NCBI RefSeq assembly: GCF_051401765.1
Contig: NW_027480467.1
Location: 1,860,001 to 1,924,000, forward strand
DNA from: Calliopsis andreniformis
Taxonomy: Eukaryota > Arthropoda > Insecta > Hymenoptera > Andrenidae
Reading direction: 5' to 3'
Length of the DNA stretch: 64,000 nucleotides
A model generated the notes under the pieces. It saw only the letters and a list, made by a program, of their open reading frames with translations. It was not told the DNA's origin and made no database searches. Positions 40,634 to 54,151 of the stretch are shown here, piece by piece. The position numbers and the translations under genes were made by a program. Position 1 is the first letter of the stretch; every line of letters starts with the position of its first letter.

Positions 40634-43322
40634 TCAATCCTCAATCCACAGTCCTCAATCCTCAACAGAATATCCTCAATTCACAGTTTTCAATACTCAA
40701 TTCTCAATCTGCAATCTTCCAACCTCTATCCACAAACATCAATTCTCATCACTCAACCCTCAACACTCAGTCCTCAATGTTCAATCCTCAATCCTCAATT
40801 CTCAGTCTTCATTCCTCAATACTGAATCTTCAATCCTCAATACTCAATCTTCAGTCCTCAATCCTCAATTCTCAATCCTCAATCCTCAATCCTCAATTAT
40901 CAATCCTCAATATTCAAAACTCAATCCTCAATCCTCAATTCTCAATCCTCAATACTCAACCATCAATACTCAATCTTCAATCCTCAATACTCAGTCTTCA
41001 ATCATCAGTCCTCAATCCTCAATCCTCAATCCTCAATCCTCAATCATCAATCCTCAATCCTCAATCCTCAATCTTCAATCATCAATACTGAATCTTCAAT
41101 CCTCAATTCTCAATCCTCAATCCTCAATCCGCAATCCTCATTCTTCAGTCCTCAACACCCAATCCTCTATCTTCAACCCTCAATCCTCAATCCTCAATTC
41201 TCAATCCTCAATCCTCAGTCCACTGTCCTCAAACCTCAATCCTCAACCCTCAGCCATCATCCTCAATCCTCAATCCTCAATCCTCAATCCTCATTCCTCA
41301 AACCTCAAACCTCAACCCTCAGTCCTCATCCTCAAATCCCAATTCTCAATCCTCAATCCTCAATTCTCAATGTTCAATCCTCAATAACCAATCTTCAATC
41401 CTCAATACCCAGTCCTCAATCTTCAATCCGCAATGCTCAATCCTCAATCCTCAATCCCCAATCCTCAATCCTCAATCGTCAGTCTTCAATACTCAATACT
41501 CAATCTGCAATTCTCAGTCCTCAATCCTCAATAGTCAATCTCCAATCCTAGATCCCCAATCCCCAATCCTCAATCCTTAATCCACAATCTTCAATCGTCG
41601 ATCCTCAATTCTCAGACATCAATACTCAATCCTCAATCCTCAATCCTCAATCCCCAATCCTCAATCTTCAATCCTCAATCCTCAATCCTCAATCCTCAAG
41701 CCTCAATCCTCAATCCTCATTCTTCAATCCTGAATACTCAATCTTCAATCCTCAATCCTCAATCCTCAATCCTCAATCCTCAATCGTCAGTCTTCAATCC
41801 TCAATACTCAATCTTCAATCCTCAATCCTCAATCCTCAATCCTCAATCCTCATTCTTCAATCCTCAATACCCAATCCTCAATCTTCAATCCTCAATCCTC
41901 AATCCTCAATCCTCAATTCTCAATCCACAATCCTCAGTCCTCAGTCCTCAAACCTCAATCCTCAACCCTCAGCCCTCATCCTCAATCCTCAATCCTCAAT
42001 CCTCAATCTTCAATCCTCAGTCTTCAATCCTCAGTACTCAATCGTCAATCCACAATCCTCAGACCTCGAACCTCAATTCTGAATCCTCAATCCTGAATCC
42101 TCAATCTTCAGCTCTCAGTCATCAACAATCAGTTGTCAATCCTCAATACTCAATAGAATATCCTCAATTCACAGTTTTCAATACTCAATACTCAATCTTC
42201 AATCTTCCAACCTCTATCCACAAACATCAATTCTCATCACTCAACCCTCAACACTCAGTCCTCAATGTTCAATCCTCAATCCTCAATTCTCAATCTTCAT
42301 TCCTCAATACTGAAACTTCAATACTCAATACTCAATCTTCAGTCCTCAATCCTCAATCCTCAATCCTCAATGCTCAATCCTGAATCATCAATCCTCAATC
42401 TTCAAAAGTCTATCCTCAATTCTCAATCCTCAATACTCAATCATCAATCCTCAATCCTCAATCCTCAATCCTCAATCCTCAATCCTCAATCCTCAATCAT
42501 CAATCCTCAATCCTCAATCCTCAATCCTCAATCCACAATCCTCATTCTTCAGTCCTCAATACCCAATCCTCAATCTTCAACCCTCAATCCTCAATCCTCA
42601 ATTCTCAATCCTCAACCCTCAGTCCACAGTCCTCAATCCTCAATCCTCAACCCTCAGCCATCATCCTCAAGCCTCAATCCTCATTCCTCAATCCTCAATC
42701 CTCAATCCTCAATCCTCAATAGTCAATCTCCAATCCTCAATACTCAATCTTCAATCCTCAATCCTCAATCCTCAATCCTCAATCCTCATACTTCTATCCT
42801 CAATACCCAATACTCAATCTTCAATCCTCAATCCTCAATCCTCAATTCTCAACACTCAATCCTCAGACCTCAGACCTCAAACCTCAATCCTCAACCCTCA
42901 GCCCTCATCCTCAATCCTCAATCCTCAATCCTCAATCCTCAATCTTCAATCCTCAATACTCACTCGTCAATCCACAATCCTCAGTCCTCAAACTTCAATT
43001 CTGAATCCTCAATCCTGAATCCTCAATCTTCAGCTCTCAGTCATCAACAATCAGTTGTCAATCCTCAATCCTCAATAGAATATCCTCAATTCACAGTTTT
43101 CAATACTCAATACTCAATCTGCAATCTTCCAACCTCTATCCACAAACATCAATTCTCATCACTCAACACTCAACACTCAGTCCTCAATGTTCAATCCTCA
43201 ATCCTCAATTCTCAATCTTCATTCCTCAATACTGAATCCTCAATCCTCAATCCTCAATAGTCAATCTCCAATCCTCAATCCTCAATCCTCAATACTTAAT
43301 CCACAATCTTCAATCCTCAATC
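40634..43322 (+). repeat. Mixed satellite segment left of the homogenised zone
   Basis: This contains block A at 40682 (type 1b), 42170 and 43092 (type 1) among plain monomers. The part near 41,060-41,420 resembles 37,730-38,120, with the same order caatccg-caatcct-cattctt-cagtcct. There is no B, C or D block, no gene and no foreign insertion. Confidence 0.75.
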
Positions 43323-46039
43323 CTCAATTCTCAATCATCAATACTCAATCCTCAATCCTCAATCCTCAATCCCCAACCCTCAATCCTCAGTCCTCAAACC
43401 TCAATTCCGAATCCTCAATCCTCAACTACCAATCCTCAATCCTCAAGATTCAATCATCAATACTCAATCTTCAATCCTCCATCCTCAATCCTCAATACCC
43501 AATCCTCAATCCTCATTCCTCAAACCTCAAACCTCAACCCTCAGTCCTCATCCTCAATTCCCAATTCTCAATTCTCAACATTCAATCCTCAATAACCAAT
43601 CTTCAATCCTCAATCCCCAGTCCTCAATCTTCAATCCTCAATGCTCAATCCTCAATCCTCAATCCTCAGTCCTCAATCCTCAATCCTCAATCCTCGTACC
43701 TCAATCCTCAACCGTCAGTCCTCGTCCTCAATCCTCAACTATCAATCCTCAATCCTCAATATTCAATCATCAATACTCAATCTTCAATACTCAATCCTCA
43801 ATACTCAATCCTCAATCCTCAATCCTCGATCTTCAGTCCTCAAACCTCAATCCTGAATCTTCAATCCTGAATCCTCAATCTTCAGACCTCAGTCCTCAAC
43901 AATCAGTTGTCAATTCTCAATACTCAATACAATATCATCAATTCACAGGTTTCAATACTCAATACTCAATCTGCAATCTTCAAATCTCTATCCACAAACA
44001 TCAATTCTCATCACTGAACCCTCAGCACTCTGTCCCCAATCCTCAATCTTCAATCCTCAATCCTCAATCCTCAATCTTCAATCCTCAATACTCAATCTTC
44101 AATCCTCAATCCTCAATCCCCAATCCTCAATCCTCAATCCTCAATCGTCAGTCTTCAATACTCAATACTCAATCTGGAATTCTCAGTCCTCAATCCCCAA
44201 TCCTCAATCCTCATTCTTCAGGCATCAATACCCAATCCTCAATCTTCAACCCTCAATCCTCTATCCTCAATCCTCAATCCTCAATCCTCAATCCTCAATC
44301 CTCAATCCTCATACTTCTATCCTCAATACCCAATACTCAATCTTCAATCCTCAATCCTCAATCCTCAATTCTCAACACTCAATCCTCAGACCTCAGACCT
44401 CAAACCTCAATCCTCAACCCTCAGCCCTCATCCTCAATCCTCAATCCTCAATACTCAATCCTCAATCTTCAATCCTCAATACTCACTCGTCAATCCACAA
44501 TCCTCAGTCCTCAAACTTCAATTCTGAATCCTCAATCCTGAATCCTCAATCTTCAGCTCTCAGTCATCAACAATCAGTTGTCAATCCTCAATCCTCAATA
44601 GAATATCCTCAATTCACAGTTTTCAATACTCAATACTCAATCTGCAATCTTCCAACCTCTATCCACAAACATCAATTCTCATCACTCAACACTCAACACT
44701 CAGTCCTCAATGTTCAATCCTCAATCCTCAATTCTCAATCTTCATTCCTCAATACTGAATCCTCAATCCTCAATCCTCAATAGTCAATCTCCAATCCTCA
44801 ATCCTCAATCCTCAATCCTTAATCCACAATCTTCAATCCTCAATCCTCAATTCTCAATCATCAATACTCAATCCTCAATCCTCAATCCTCAATCCCCAAC
44901 CCTCAATCCTCAGTCCTCAAACCTCAATTCCGAATCCTCAATCCTGAATGCTCAATCTTCATCCCTCAGACCGCAACAATCAATTGTCAATCATCAATCC
45001 TCAATCCTCAGTCCTCAATCCACAATCATCAATCCTCAATCTTCAATAGTCAATCCTCAATCCTCAATCCTCAATCCTCAATACTCAATCTTCAATCCTC
45101 AATCCTCAATCCTCAATCCTCAACCCTCAGCCCTCATCCTCAATCCTCAATCCTGAATCCTCAATCTTCAATGTTCAATCCTCGATACTCAGTCTTCAAT
45201 CATCAATCCTCAATACTCAATCCTCAATCCTCAATCCTCAATCATCAATCCTCAATCCTCAATCATCAACCTTCAATCCTCAATACTCAATCTTCAATCC
45301 TGAATACTCAATCCTCAATATTCAACACACAGCCATCAACCATCTATTCTCAATACTCAAGAGAATATCCTGTATTCTCATGACTCAATACTCAATCCAC
45401 AATATTCAATAATCAAATCTCGATCCTCAAACATCAATTCTCAACACTCAATCCTCAACACTCGGTCCTCTCTCTTCAATCCTCCGTCCTCAATCCTCTA
45501 TCCCCAAGCGTCAATCCTCAATCCTCAATCCTCAACCCTCAATCCTCAGTCCTCAAACCTCAATTCCGAATCCTCAATCCTGAATGCTCAATCTTCATCC
45601 CTCAGTCCGCGACAATCAATTGTCAATCCTCAATCCTCAATAGAATATCCTCAATTCACAGTTTTCAATACTGAATCCCCAATCTTCAATCTTCAAACCT
45701 CAATCCACAGACATCAGTTCTCATCACTCAACCCTCAACACTCAGTCCTCAATCTTCAATCCTCAATCCTCAATCCTCAATCTTCAATCCCCCATACTCA
45801 ATCTTCAATCCTCAATCCTCAACCTTCAATCCTCATTACGCAATCTTCAATCCTCAATCCTCAATCCTCAATCCTCAATCCTCAGTCATCAATCCTCAAT
45901 CTTCAATCCTCAATCCTCAATCCTCAATCCTCAATCCTCAATCCTCAATCCTCATTCCTCAAACCCCAATCCTCAACCCTCAGTCCTCATCCTCCATCAT
46001 CAATCCTCAATCCTCAATACGCAATCTTCAATCCTCAAT
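43323..46039 (+). repeat. Segmental duplication V, left copy (offset 7,432-7,460)
   Basis: About 2.7 kb matches 50,755-53,499. The offset rises 7,432, 7,446, 7,460 in two steps of 14 bp (two monomers each). The first step is near 43,565, where the right copy has an extra caatcct-caatcct. Landmarks are A3 43944/51390, A1 44615/52075, B 45320/52780 and A2 45657/53117. The match ends where caatact faces caattct (46,040 and 53,500). Confidence 0.9.
45320..45512 (+). repeat. Block B copy 10
   Basis: This full-length copy is of the ccgtcct subtype. Its GAATTC hexamer is lost (tgtattc for tgaattc). Block A type 2 follows at 337 bp (anchor 45657). It lies in the left member of the large right-hand duplication; its counterpart at 57,693 has a 19-bp deletion that this copy lacks. 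Confidence 0.92.
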
Positions 46040-49000
46040 ACTCAACCTTCGATACTCAATCCTCAGTCCTCAAACCTCAAACCTCAATCCTCAGTCATGA
46101 ATACTCCATCCTCAATACTCAATACACAATCCTCAATCCTCAATCCTCAAACCTCAATCCTCAATCCTCATTCCTCAAACCTCAAACCTCAACCCTCAGT
46201 CCTCATCCTCAATTCCCAATTCTCAATCCTCAATCCTCAATTCTCAACATTCAATCCTCAATAACCAATCTTCAATCCTCAATCCCCAGTCCTCAATCTT
46301 CAATCCTCAATGCTCAATCCTCAATCCTCAATCCTCAGTCCTCAATCCTCAATGCTCAATCCTCGTACCTCAATCCTCAACCGTCAGTCCTCGTCCTCAA
46401 TCCTCAACTATCAACCCTCAATCCTCAATATTCAATCATCAATACTCAATCTTCAATCCTCAATCCTCAATCCTCAATATTCAATCATCAATACTCAATC
46501 TTCAATCCTCAATCCTCAATCCTCAATACCCAATCCTCAATCCTCATTCCTCAAACCTCAAACCTCAACCCTCAGTCCTCATCCTCAATTCCCAATTCTC
46601 AATCCTCAATCCTCAATTCTCAACATTAAATCCTCAATAACCAATCTTCAATCCTCAATCCCCAGTCCTCAATCTTCAATCCTCAATGCTCAATCCTCAA
46701 TCCTCAATCCTCAGTCCTCAATCCTCAATGCTCAATCCTCGTACCTCAATCCTCAACCGTCAGTCCTCGTCCTCAATCCTCAACTATCAACCCTCAATCC
46801 TCAATATTCAATCATCAATACTCAATCTTCAATCCTCAATCCTCAATACTCAATCATCAATCCTCAATCCTCGATCTTCAGTCCTCAAACTTCAATCCTG
46901 AATCTTCAATCCTGAATCCTCAATCTTCAGACCTCAGTCCTCAACAATCAGTTGTCAATTCTCAATACTCAATACAATATCATCAATTCACAGGTTTCAA
47001 TACTCAATACTCAATCTGCAATCTTCAAATCTCTATCCACAAACATCAATTCTCATCACTGAACCCTCAGCACTCTGTCCCCAATCCTCAATCTTCAATC
47101 CTCAATCCTCAATCCTCAATCTTCAATACTCAATACTCAATCTTCAATCCTCAATCCTCAATCCCCAATCCTCAATGCTCAATCCTCAATCGTCAGTCTT
47201 CAATACTCAATACTCAATCTGCAATTCTCAGTCCTCAATCCTCAATCCTCAATCCTCATTCCTCAAACCTCAAACCTCAACCCTCAGTCCTCATCCTCAA
47301 TTCTCAATTCTCAATCCTCAATCCTCAATTCTCAATCTTCAATCCCCAATAATCAATCTCCAATCCTAGATACTCAATCCCCAATCCTCAATCGTTAATC
47401 CTCAATCTTCAATCCTCAATCCCCTGTCCTCAATCCTCAATACTCAATCTTGAATCCTCAATCCTCAATTCTCAATCCTCAATACTCAATCCTCAATCGT
47501 CAATCCTCAATCGTCAATCATCAATCCGCAATCCTGAATCTTCAATCCTCAATCCTCAACCCTGAATCCTCAATCCTCAATCTTCTATCCTCAATACTCA
47601 ATCTTCAATCCTCAATCCTCAAACCTCAATCCTCAATCCTCAATCCTCAATCTTCAAACCTCAACCGTCAGTCCTCGTCCTCAATCCTCAAACCTCAATC
47701 CTCAATCCTCAATCTTCAATAATCAATACTCAATCTTCAATCCTCAAACCTCATTCCTCAATCCCCAATCCTCAATCTTCAATCCTCAATACTGAATCTT
47801 CAACCCTCAATCCTCAAACCTCAATCCTCAATCCTCAATCCTCAATCCTCAATCCTTAATCCACAATCTTCAATCCTCAATCCTCAATTCTCAATCATCA
47901 ATACTCAATCCTCAATCCTCATTCCTCAAACCCCAACCCTCAATCCTCAGTCCTCAAACCTCAATTCCGAATCCTCAATACTGACTGCTCAATCTTCATC
48001 CCTCAGTCCGCAACTATCAATTGTCAATCCTCAATCCTCAATCCTCAGTCCTCAATCCTCAACAGAATATCCTCAATTCACAGTTTTCAATACTCAATTC
48101 TCAATCTGCAATCTTCCAACCTCTATCCACAAACATCAATTCTCATCACTCAACCCTCAACACTCAGTCCTCAATGTTCAATACTCAATCCTCAATTCTC
48201 AGTCTTCATTCCTCAATACTGAATCTTCAATCCTCAATACTCAATCTTCAGTCCTCAATCCTCAATTCTCAATCCTCAATCCTCAATCCTCAATTATCAA
48301 TCCTCAATCTTCAAAACTCAATCCTCAATCCTCAATTCTCAATCCTCAATACTCAACCATCAATACTCAATTTTCAATCCTCAATACTCAGTCTTCAATC
48401 ATCAATCCTCAATCCTCAATCCTCAATCCTCAATCCTCAATCATCAATCCTCAATCCTCAATCCTCAATCTTCAATCATCAATACTCAATCATCAATACT
48501 CAATCTTCAATCCTCAATTCTCAGTCCTCAATCCTCAATCCGCAATCCTCATTCTTCAGTCCTCAACACCCAATCCTCAATCTTCAACCCTCATTCCTCA
48601 ATCCTCAATTCTCAATCCTCAATCCTCAGTCCACTGTCCTCAAACCTCAATCCTCAACCCTCAGCCATCATCCTCAATCCTCAATCCTCAATCCTCAATC
48701 CTCATTCCTCAAACCTCAAACCTCAACCCTCAGTCCTCATCCTCAAATCCCAATTCTCAATCCTCAATCCTCAATTCTCAGTGTTCAATCCTCAATAACC
48801 AATCTTCAATCCTCAATACCCAATCCTCAATCTTCAACCCTCAATTCTCAATCCTCAATTCTCAATCCTCAATCCACAGTCCACAGTCCTCAAACCTCAA
48901 TCCTCACCCCTCAGCCATCATCCTCAATCCTCAATCCTTGTTCCTCAATCCTCAATCCTCAATCCTCAATCCTCAATAGTCAATCTCCAATCCTAGATCC

Positions 49001-50754
49001 TCAATCCCCAATCCTCAATCCTTAATCCACAATCTTCAATCCTCAATCCTCAATTCTCAGACATCAATACTCAATCCTCAATCCTCAATCCTCAATCCCC
49101 AATCCTCAATCTTCAATCCTCAATCCTCAATCCTCAATCCTCAAGCCTCAATCCTCAATCCTCAATCTTCAATCCTGAATACTCAATCTTCAATTGTCAA
49201 TCCTCAATCCTCAATCCTCAATCCTCAATCGTCAGTCTTCAATCCTCAATACTCAATCTTCAATCCTCAATCCTCAATCCTCAATCCTCAATCCTCATTC
49301 TTCAATCCTCAATACCCAATCTTCAATCCTCAATTCTCAATCCTCAATCCTCAATCCTCAATCCTCAATCCTCAATCCACAATCCTCATTCTTCAGTCCT
49401 CAATACCCAATCCTCAATCTTCAACCCTCAATCCTCAATCCTCAATTCTCAATCCTCAACCCTCAGTCCACAGTCCTCAATCCTCAATCCTCAACCCTCA
49501 GCCATCATCCTCAATCCTCAATCCTCGTTCCTCAATCCTCAATCCTCAATCCTCAATCCTCAATAGTCAATCTCCAATCCTCAATACTCAATCTTCAATC
49601 CTCAATCCTCAATCCTCAATCCTCAATCCTCATACTTCTATCCTCAATACCCAATACTCAATCTTCAATCCTCAATCCTCAATCCTCAATTCTCAACACT
49701 CAATCCTCAGTCCTCAGCCCTCAAACCTCAATCCTCAACCCTCAGCCCTCATCCTCAATCCTCAATCCTCAATCCTCAATCCTCAATCTTCAATCCTCAA
49801 TACTCAATCGTCAATCCACAATCCTCAGTCCTCAAACTTCAATTCTGAATCCTCAATCCTGAATCCTCAATCTTCAGCTCTCAGTCATCAACAATCAGTT
49901 GTCAATCCTCAATCCTCAATAGAATATCCTCAATTCACAGTTTTCAATACTCAATACTCAATCTGCAATCTTCCAACCTCTACCCACAAACATCAATTCT
50001 CATCACTCAACCCTCAACGATCAGTCCTCAATGTTCAATCCTCAATCCTCAATTCTCAATCTTCATTCCTCAATACTGAATCATCAATCCTCAATCCTCA
50101 ATAGTCAATCTCCAATCCTCAATCCTCAATCCTCAATCCTTAATCCACAATCTTCAATCCTCAATCCTCAATTCTCAATCATCAATACTCAATCCTCAAT
50201 CCTCAATCCTGTATCCCCAACCCTCAATCCTCAGTCCTCAAACCTCAATTCCGAATCCTCAATCCTGAATGCTCAATCTTCATCCCTCAGTCCGCAACAA
50301 TCAATTGTCAATCCTCAATCCTCAATCCTCAGTCCTCAATCCACAATCATCAATCCTCAATCTTCAATAGTCAATCCTCAATCCTCAATCCTCAATCCTC
50401 AATCCTCAATCATCAATCCTCAATCCTCAATCATCAACCTTCAATCCTCAATACTCAATCTTCAATCCTGAATACTCAATCCTCAATATTCAACACACAG
50501 CCATCAACCATCTATTCTCAATACTCAAGAGAATATCCTGAATTCTCATGACTCAATACTCAATCCACAATATTCAATAATCAAATCTCGATCCTCAAAC
50601 ATCAATTCTCAACACTCAATCCTCAACACTCGGTCCTCTCTCTTCAATCCTCCGTCCTCAATCCTCTATCCCCAAGCGTCAATCCTCAATCCTCAATCCT
50701 CAACCCTCAATCCTCAGTCCTCAAACCTCAATTCCGAATCCTCAATCCTGAATG
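46040..50754 (+). repeat. Satellite segment between the copies of duplication V
   Basis: This segment belongs wholly to the left copy of duplication VI. It holds A3 at 46989, A1b at 48079, A1 at 49936, B at 50,488 and C at 46,097. A short internal repetition of the run around caatatt-caatcat-caatact sits at about 46,425-46,500. All of it is heptameric; the frames of 334 codons (48,021-49,025) and 222 codons (49,194-49,862) are plain repeat. Confidence 0.8.
50488..50680 (+). repeat. Block B copy 11
   Basis: This full-length copy is of the ccgtcct subtype. Downstream, the usual passage to block A type 2 is broken at about 50,755, where the sequence jumps into caattct-caatcat. The same joint recurs 12,354 bp later, after copy 15. 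Confidence 0.92.
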
Positions 50755-53499
50755 CTCAATTCTCAATCATCAATACTCAATCCTCAATCCTCAATCCTCA
50801 ATCCCCAACCCTCAATCCTCAGTCCTCAAACCTCAATTCCGAATCCTCAATCCTCAACTACCAATCCTCAATCCTCAAGATTCAATCATCAATACTCAAT
50901 CTTCAATCCTCCATCCTCAATCCTCAATACCCAATCCTCAATCCTCATTCCTCAAACCTCAAACCTCAACCCTCAGTCCTCATCCTCAATTCCCAATTCT
51001 CAATCCTCAATCCTCAATTCTCAACATTCAATCCTCAATAACCAATCTTCAATCCTCAATCCCCAGTCCTCAATCTTCAATCCTCAATGCTCAATCCTCA
51101 ATCCTCAATCCTCAGTCCTCAATCCTCAATCCTCAATCCTCGTACCTCAATCCTCAACCGTCAGTCCTCGTCCTCAATCCTCAACTATCAATCCTCAATC
51201 CTCAATATTCAATCATCAATACTCAATCTTCAATACTCAATCCTCAATACTCAATCCTCAATCCTCAATCCTCGATCTTCAGTCCTCAAACCTCAATCCT
51301 GAATCTTCAATCCTGAATCCTCAATCTTCAGACCTCAGTCCTCAACAATCATTTGTCAATTCTCAATACTCAATACAATATCATCAATTCACAGGTTTCA
51401 ATACTCAATACTCAATCTGCAATCTTCAAATCTCTATCCACAAACATCAATTCTCATCACTGAACCCTCAGCACTCTGTCCCCAATCCTCAATCTTCAAT
51501 CCTCAATCCTCAATCCTCAATCTTCAATCCTCAATACTCAATCTTCAATCCTCAATCCTCAATCCCCAATCCTCAATCCTCAATCCTCAATCGTCAGTCT
51601 TCAATACTCAATACTCAATCTGCAATTCTCAGTCCTCAATCCCCAATCCTCAATCCTCATTCTTCAGGCCTCAATACCCAATCCTCAATCTTCAACCCTC
51701 AATCCTCTATCCTCAATCCTCAATCCTCAATCCTCAATCCTCAATCCTCAATCCTCAATCCTCAATCCTCATACTTCTATCCTCAATACCCAATACTCAA
51801 TCTTCAATCCTCAATCCTCAATCCTCAATTCTCAACACTCAATACTCAGACCTCAGACCTCAAACCTCAATCCTCAACCCTCAGCCCTCATCCTCAATCC
51901 TCAATCCTCAATACTCAATCCTCAATCTTCAATCCTCAATACTCACTCGTCAATCCACAATCCTCAGTCCTCAAACTTCAATTCTGAATCCTCAATCCTG
52001 AATCCTCAATCTTCAGCTCTCAGTCATCAACAATCAGTTGTCAATCCTCAATCCTCAATAGAATATCCTCAATTCACAGTTTTCAATACTCAATACTCAA
52101 TCTGCAATCTTCCAACCTCTATCCACAAACATCAATTCTCATCACTCAACACTCAACACTCAGTCCTCAATGTTCAATCCTCAATCCTCAATTCTCAATC
52201 TTCATTCCTCAATACTGAATCCTCAATCCTCAATCCTCAATAGTCAATCTCCAATCCTCAATCCTCAATCCTCAATCCTTAATCCACAATCTTCAATCCT
52301 CAATCCTCAATTCTCAATCATCAATACTCAATCCTCAATCCTCAATCCTCAATCCCCAACCCTCAATCCTCAGTCCTCAAACCTCAATTCCGAATCCTCA
52401 ATCCTGAATGCTCAATCTTCATCCCTCAGACCGCAACAATCAATTGTCAATCATCAATCCTCAATCCTCAGTCCTCAATCCACAATCATCAATCCTCAAT
52501 CTTCAATAGTCAATCCTCAATCCTCAATCCTCAATCCTCAATACTCAATCTTCAATCCTCAATCCTCAATCCTCAATCCTCAACCCTCAGCCCTCATCCT
52601 CAATCCTCAATCCTGAATCCTCAATCTTCAATGTTCAATCCTCGATACTCAGTCTTCAATCATCAATCCTCAATACTCAATCCTCAATCCTCAATCCTCA
52701 ATCATCAATCCTCAATCCTCAATCATCAACCTTCAATCCTCAATACTCAATCTTCAATCCTGAATACTCAATCCTCAATATTCAACACACAGCCATCAAC
52801 CATCTATTCTCAATACTCAAGAGAATATCCTGAATTCTCATGACTCAATACTCAATCCACAATATTCAATAATCAAATCTCGATCCTCAAACATCAATTC
52901 TCAACACTCAATCCTCAACACTCGGTCCTCTCTCTTCAATCCTCCGTCCTCAATCCTCTATCCCCAAGCGACAATCCTCAATCCTCAATCCTCAACCCTC
53001 AATCCTCAGTCCTCAAACCTCAATTCCGAATCCTCAATCCTGAATGCTCAATCTTCATCCCTCAGTCCGCAACAATCAATTGTCAATCCTCAATCCTCAA
53101 TAGAATATCCTCAATTCACAGTTTTCAATACTGAATCCCCAATCTTCAATCTTCAAACCTCAATCCACAGACATCAGTTCTCATCACTCAACCCTCAACA
53201 CTCAGTCCTCAATCTTCAATCCTCAATCCTCAATCCTCAATCTTCAATCCCCCATACTCAATCTTCAATCCTCAATCCTCAACCTTCAATCCTCATTACG
53301 CAATCTTCAATCCTCAATCCTCAATCCTCAATCCTCAATCCTCAGTCATCAATCCTCAATCTTCAATCCTCAATCCTCAATCCTCAATCCTCAATCCTCA
53401 ATCCTCAATCCTCATTCCTCAAACCCCAATCCTCAACCCTCAGTCCTCATCCTCCATCATCAATCCTCAATCCTCAATACGCAATCTTCAATCCTCAAT
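50755..53499 (+). repeat. Segmental duplication V, right copy
   Basis: This is the partner of 43,323-46,039. Its left joint, caatgct-caattct-caatcat at 50,755, is reproduced exactly at 63,109. Its right joint at 53,500 leads into a second copy of the 51,0xx run (offset about 2,481), which in turn carries another block A type 3 at 53871. Confidence 0.9.
52780..52972 (+). repeat. Block B copy 12
   Basis: This full-length copy is of the ccgtcct subtype, ending agcgac rather than agcgtc. Block A type 2 follows at 337 bp (anchor 53117). Confidence 0.92.
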
Positions 53500-54151
53500 T
53501 CTCAACATTCAATCCTCAATAACCAATCTTCAATCCTCAATCCCCAGTCCTCAATCTTCAATCCTCAATGCTCAATCCTCAATCCTCAATCCTCAGTCCT
53601 CAATCCTCAATCCTCAATCCTCGTACCTCAATCCTCAACCGTCAGTCCTCGTCCTCAATCCTCAACTATCAATCCTCAATCCTCAACATTCAATCATCAA
53701 TACTCAATCTTCAATACTCAATCCTCAATACTCAATCCTCAATCCTCAATCCTCGATCTTCAGTCCTCAAACCTCAATCCTGAATCTTCAATCCTGAATC
53801 CTCAATCTTCAGACCTCAGTCCTCAACAATCAGTTGTCAATTCTCAATACTCAATACAATATCATCAATTCACAGGTTTCAATACTCAATACTCAATCTG
53901 CAATCTTCAAATCTCTATCCACAAACATCAATTCTCATCACTGAACCCTCAGCACTCTGTCCCCAATCCTCAATCTTCAATCCTCAATCCTCAATCCTCA
54001 ATCTTCAATCCTCAATACTCAATCTTCAATCCTCAATCCTCAATTCCCAATCCTCAATCCTCAATCCTCAATCGTCAGTCTTCAATACTCAATACTCAAT
54101 CTGCAATTCTCAGTCCTCAATCCCCAATCCTCAATCCTCATTCTTCAGGCC

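Larger units (their letters stand above)
44225..51646 (+). repeat. Large duplication VI, left copy (period 12,354)
   Basis: About 7.4 kb reappears at 56,598-64,000. The offset is 12,373 before the 19-bp deletion in block B and 12,354 afterwards. Matching landmarks are A1 44615/56988, A2 45657/58011, C 46097/58451, A3 46989/59343, A1b 48079/60433, A1 49936/62290, B 50488/62842 and A3 51390/63744. Only a few base differences were seen past 46.3 kb, for example caaccat versus cacccat (48,358/60,712), cattcct versus caatcct near 48,594, and attccga versus attacga (50,729/63,083). Confidence 0.93.
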
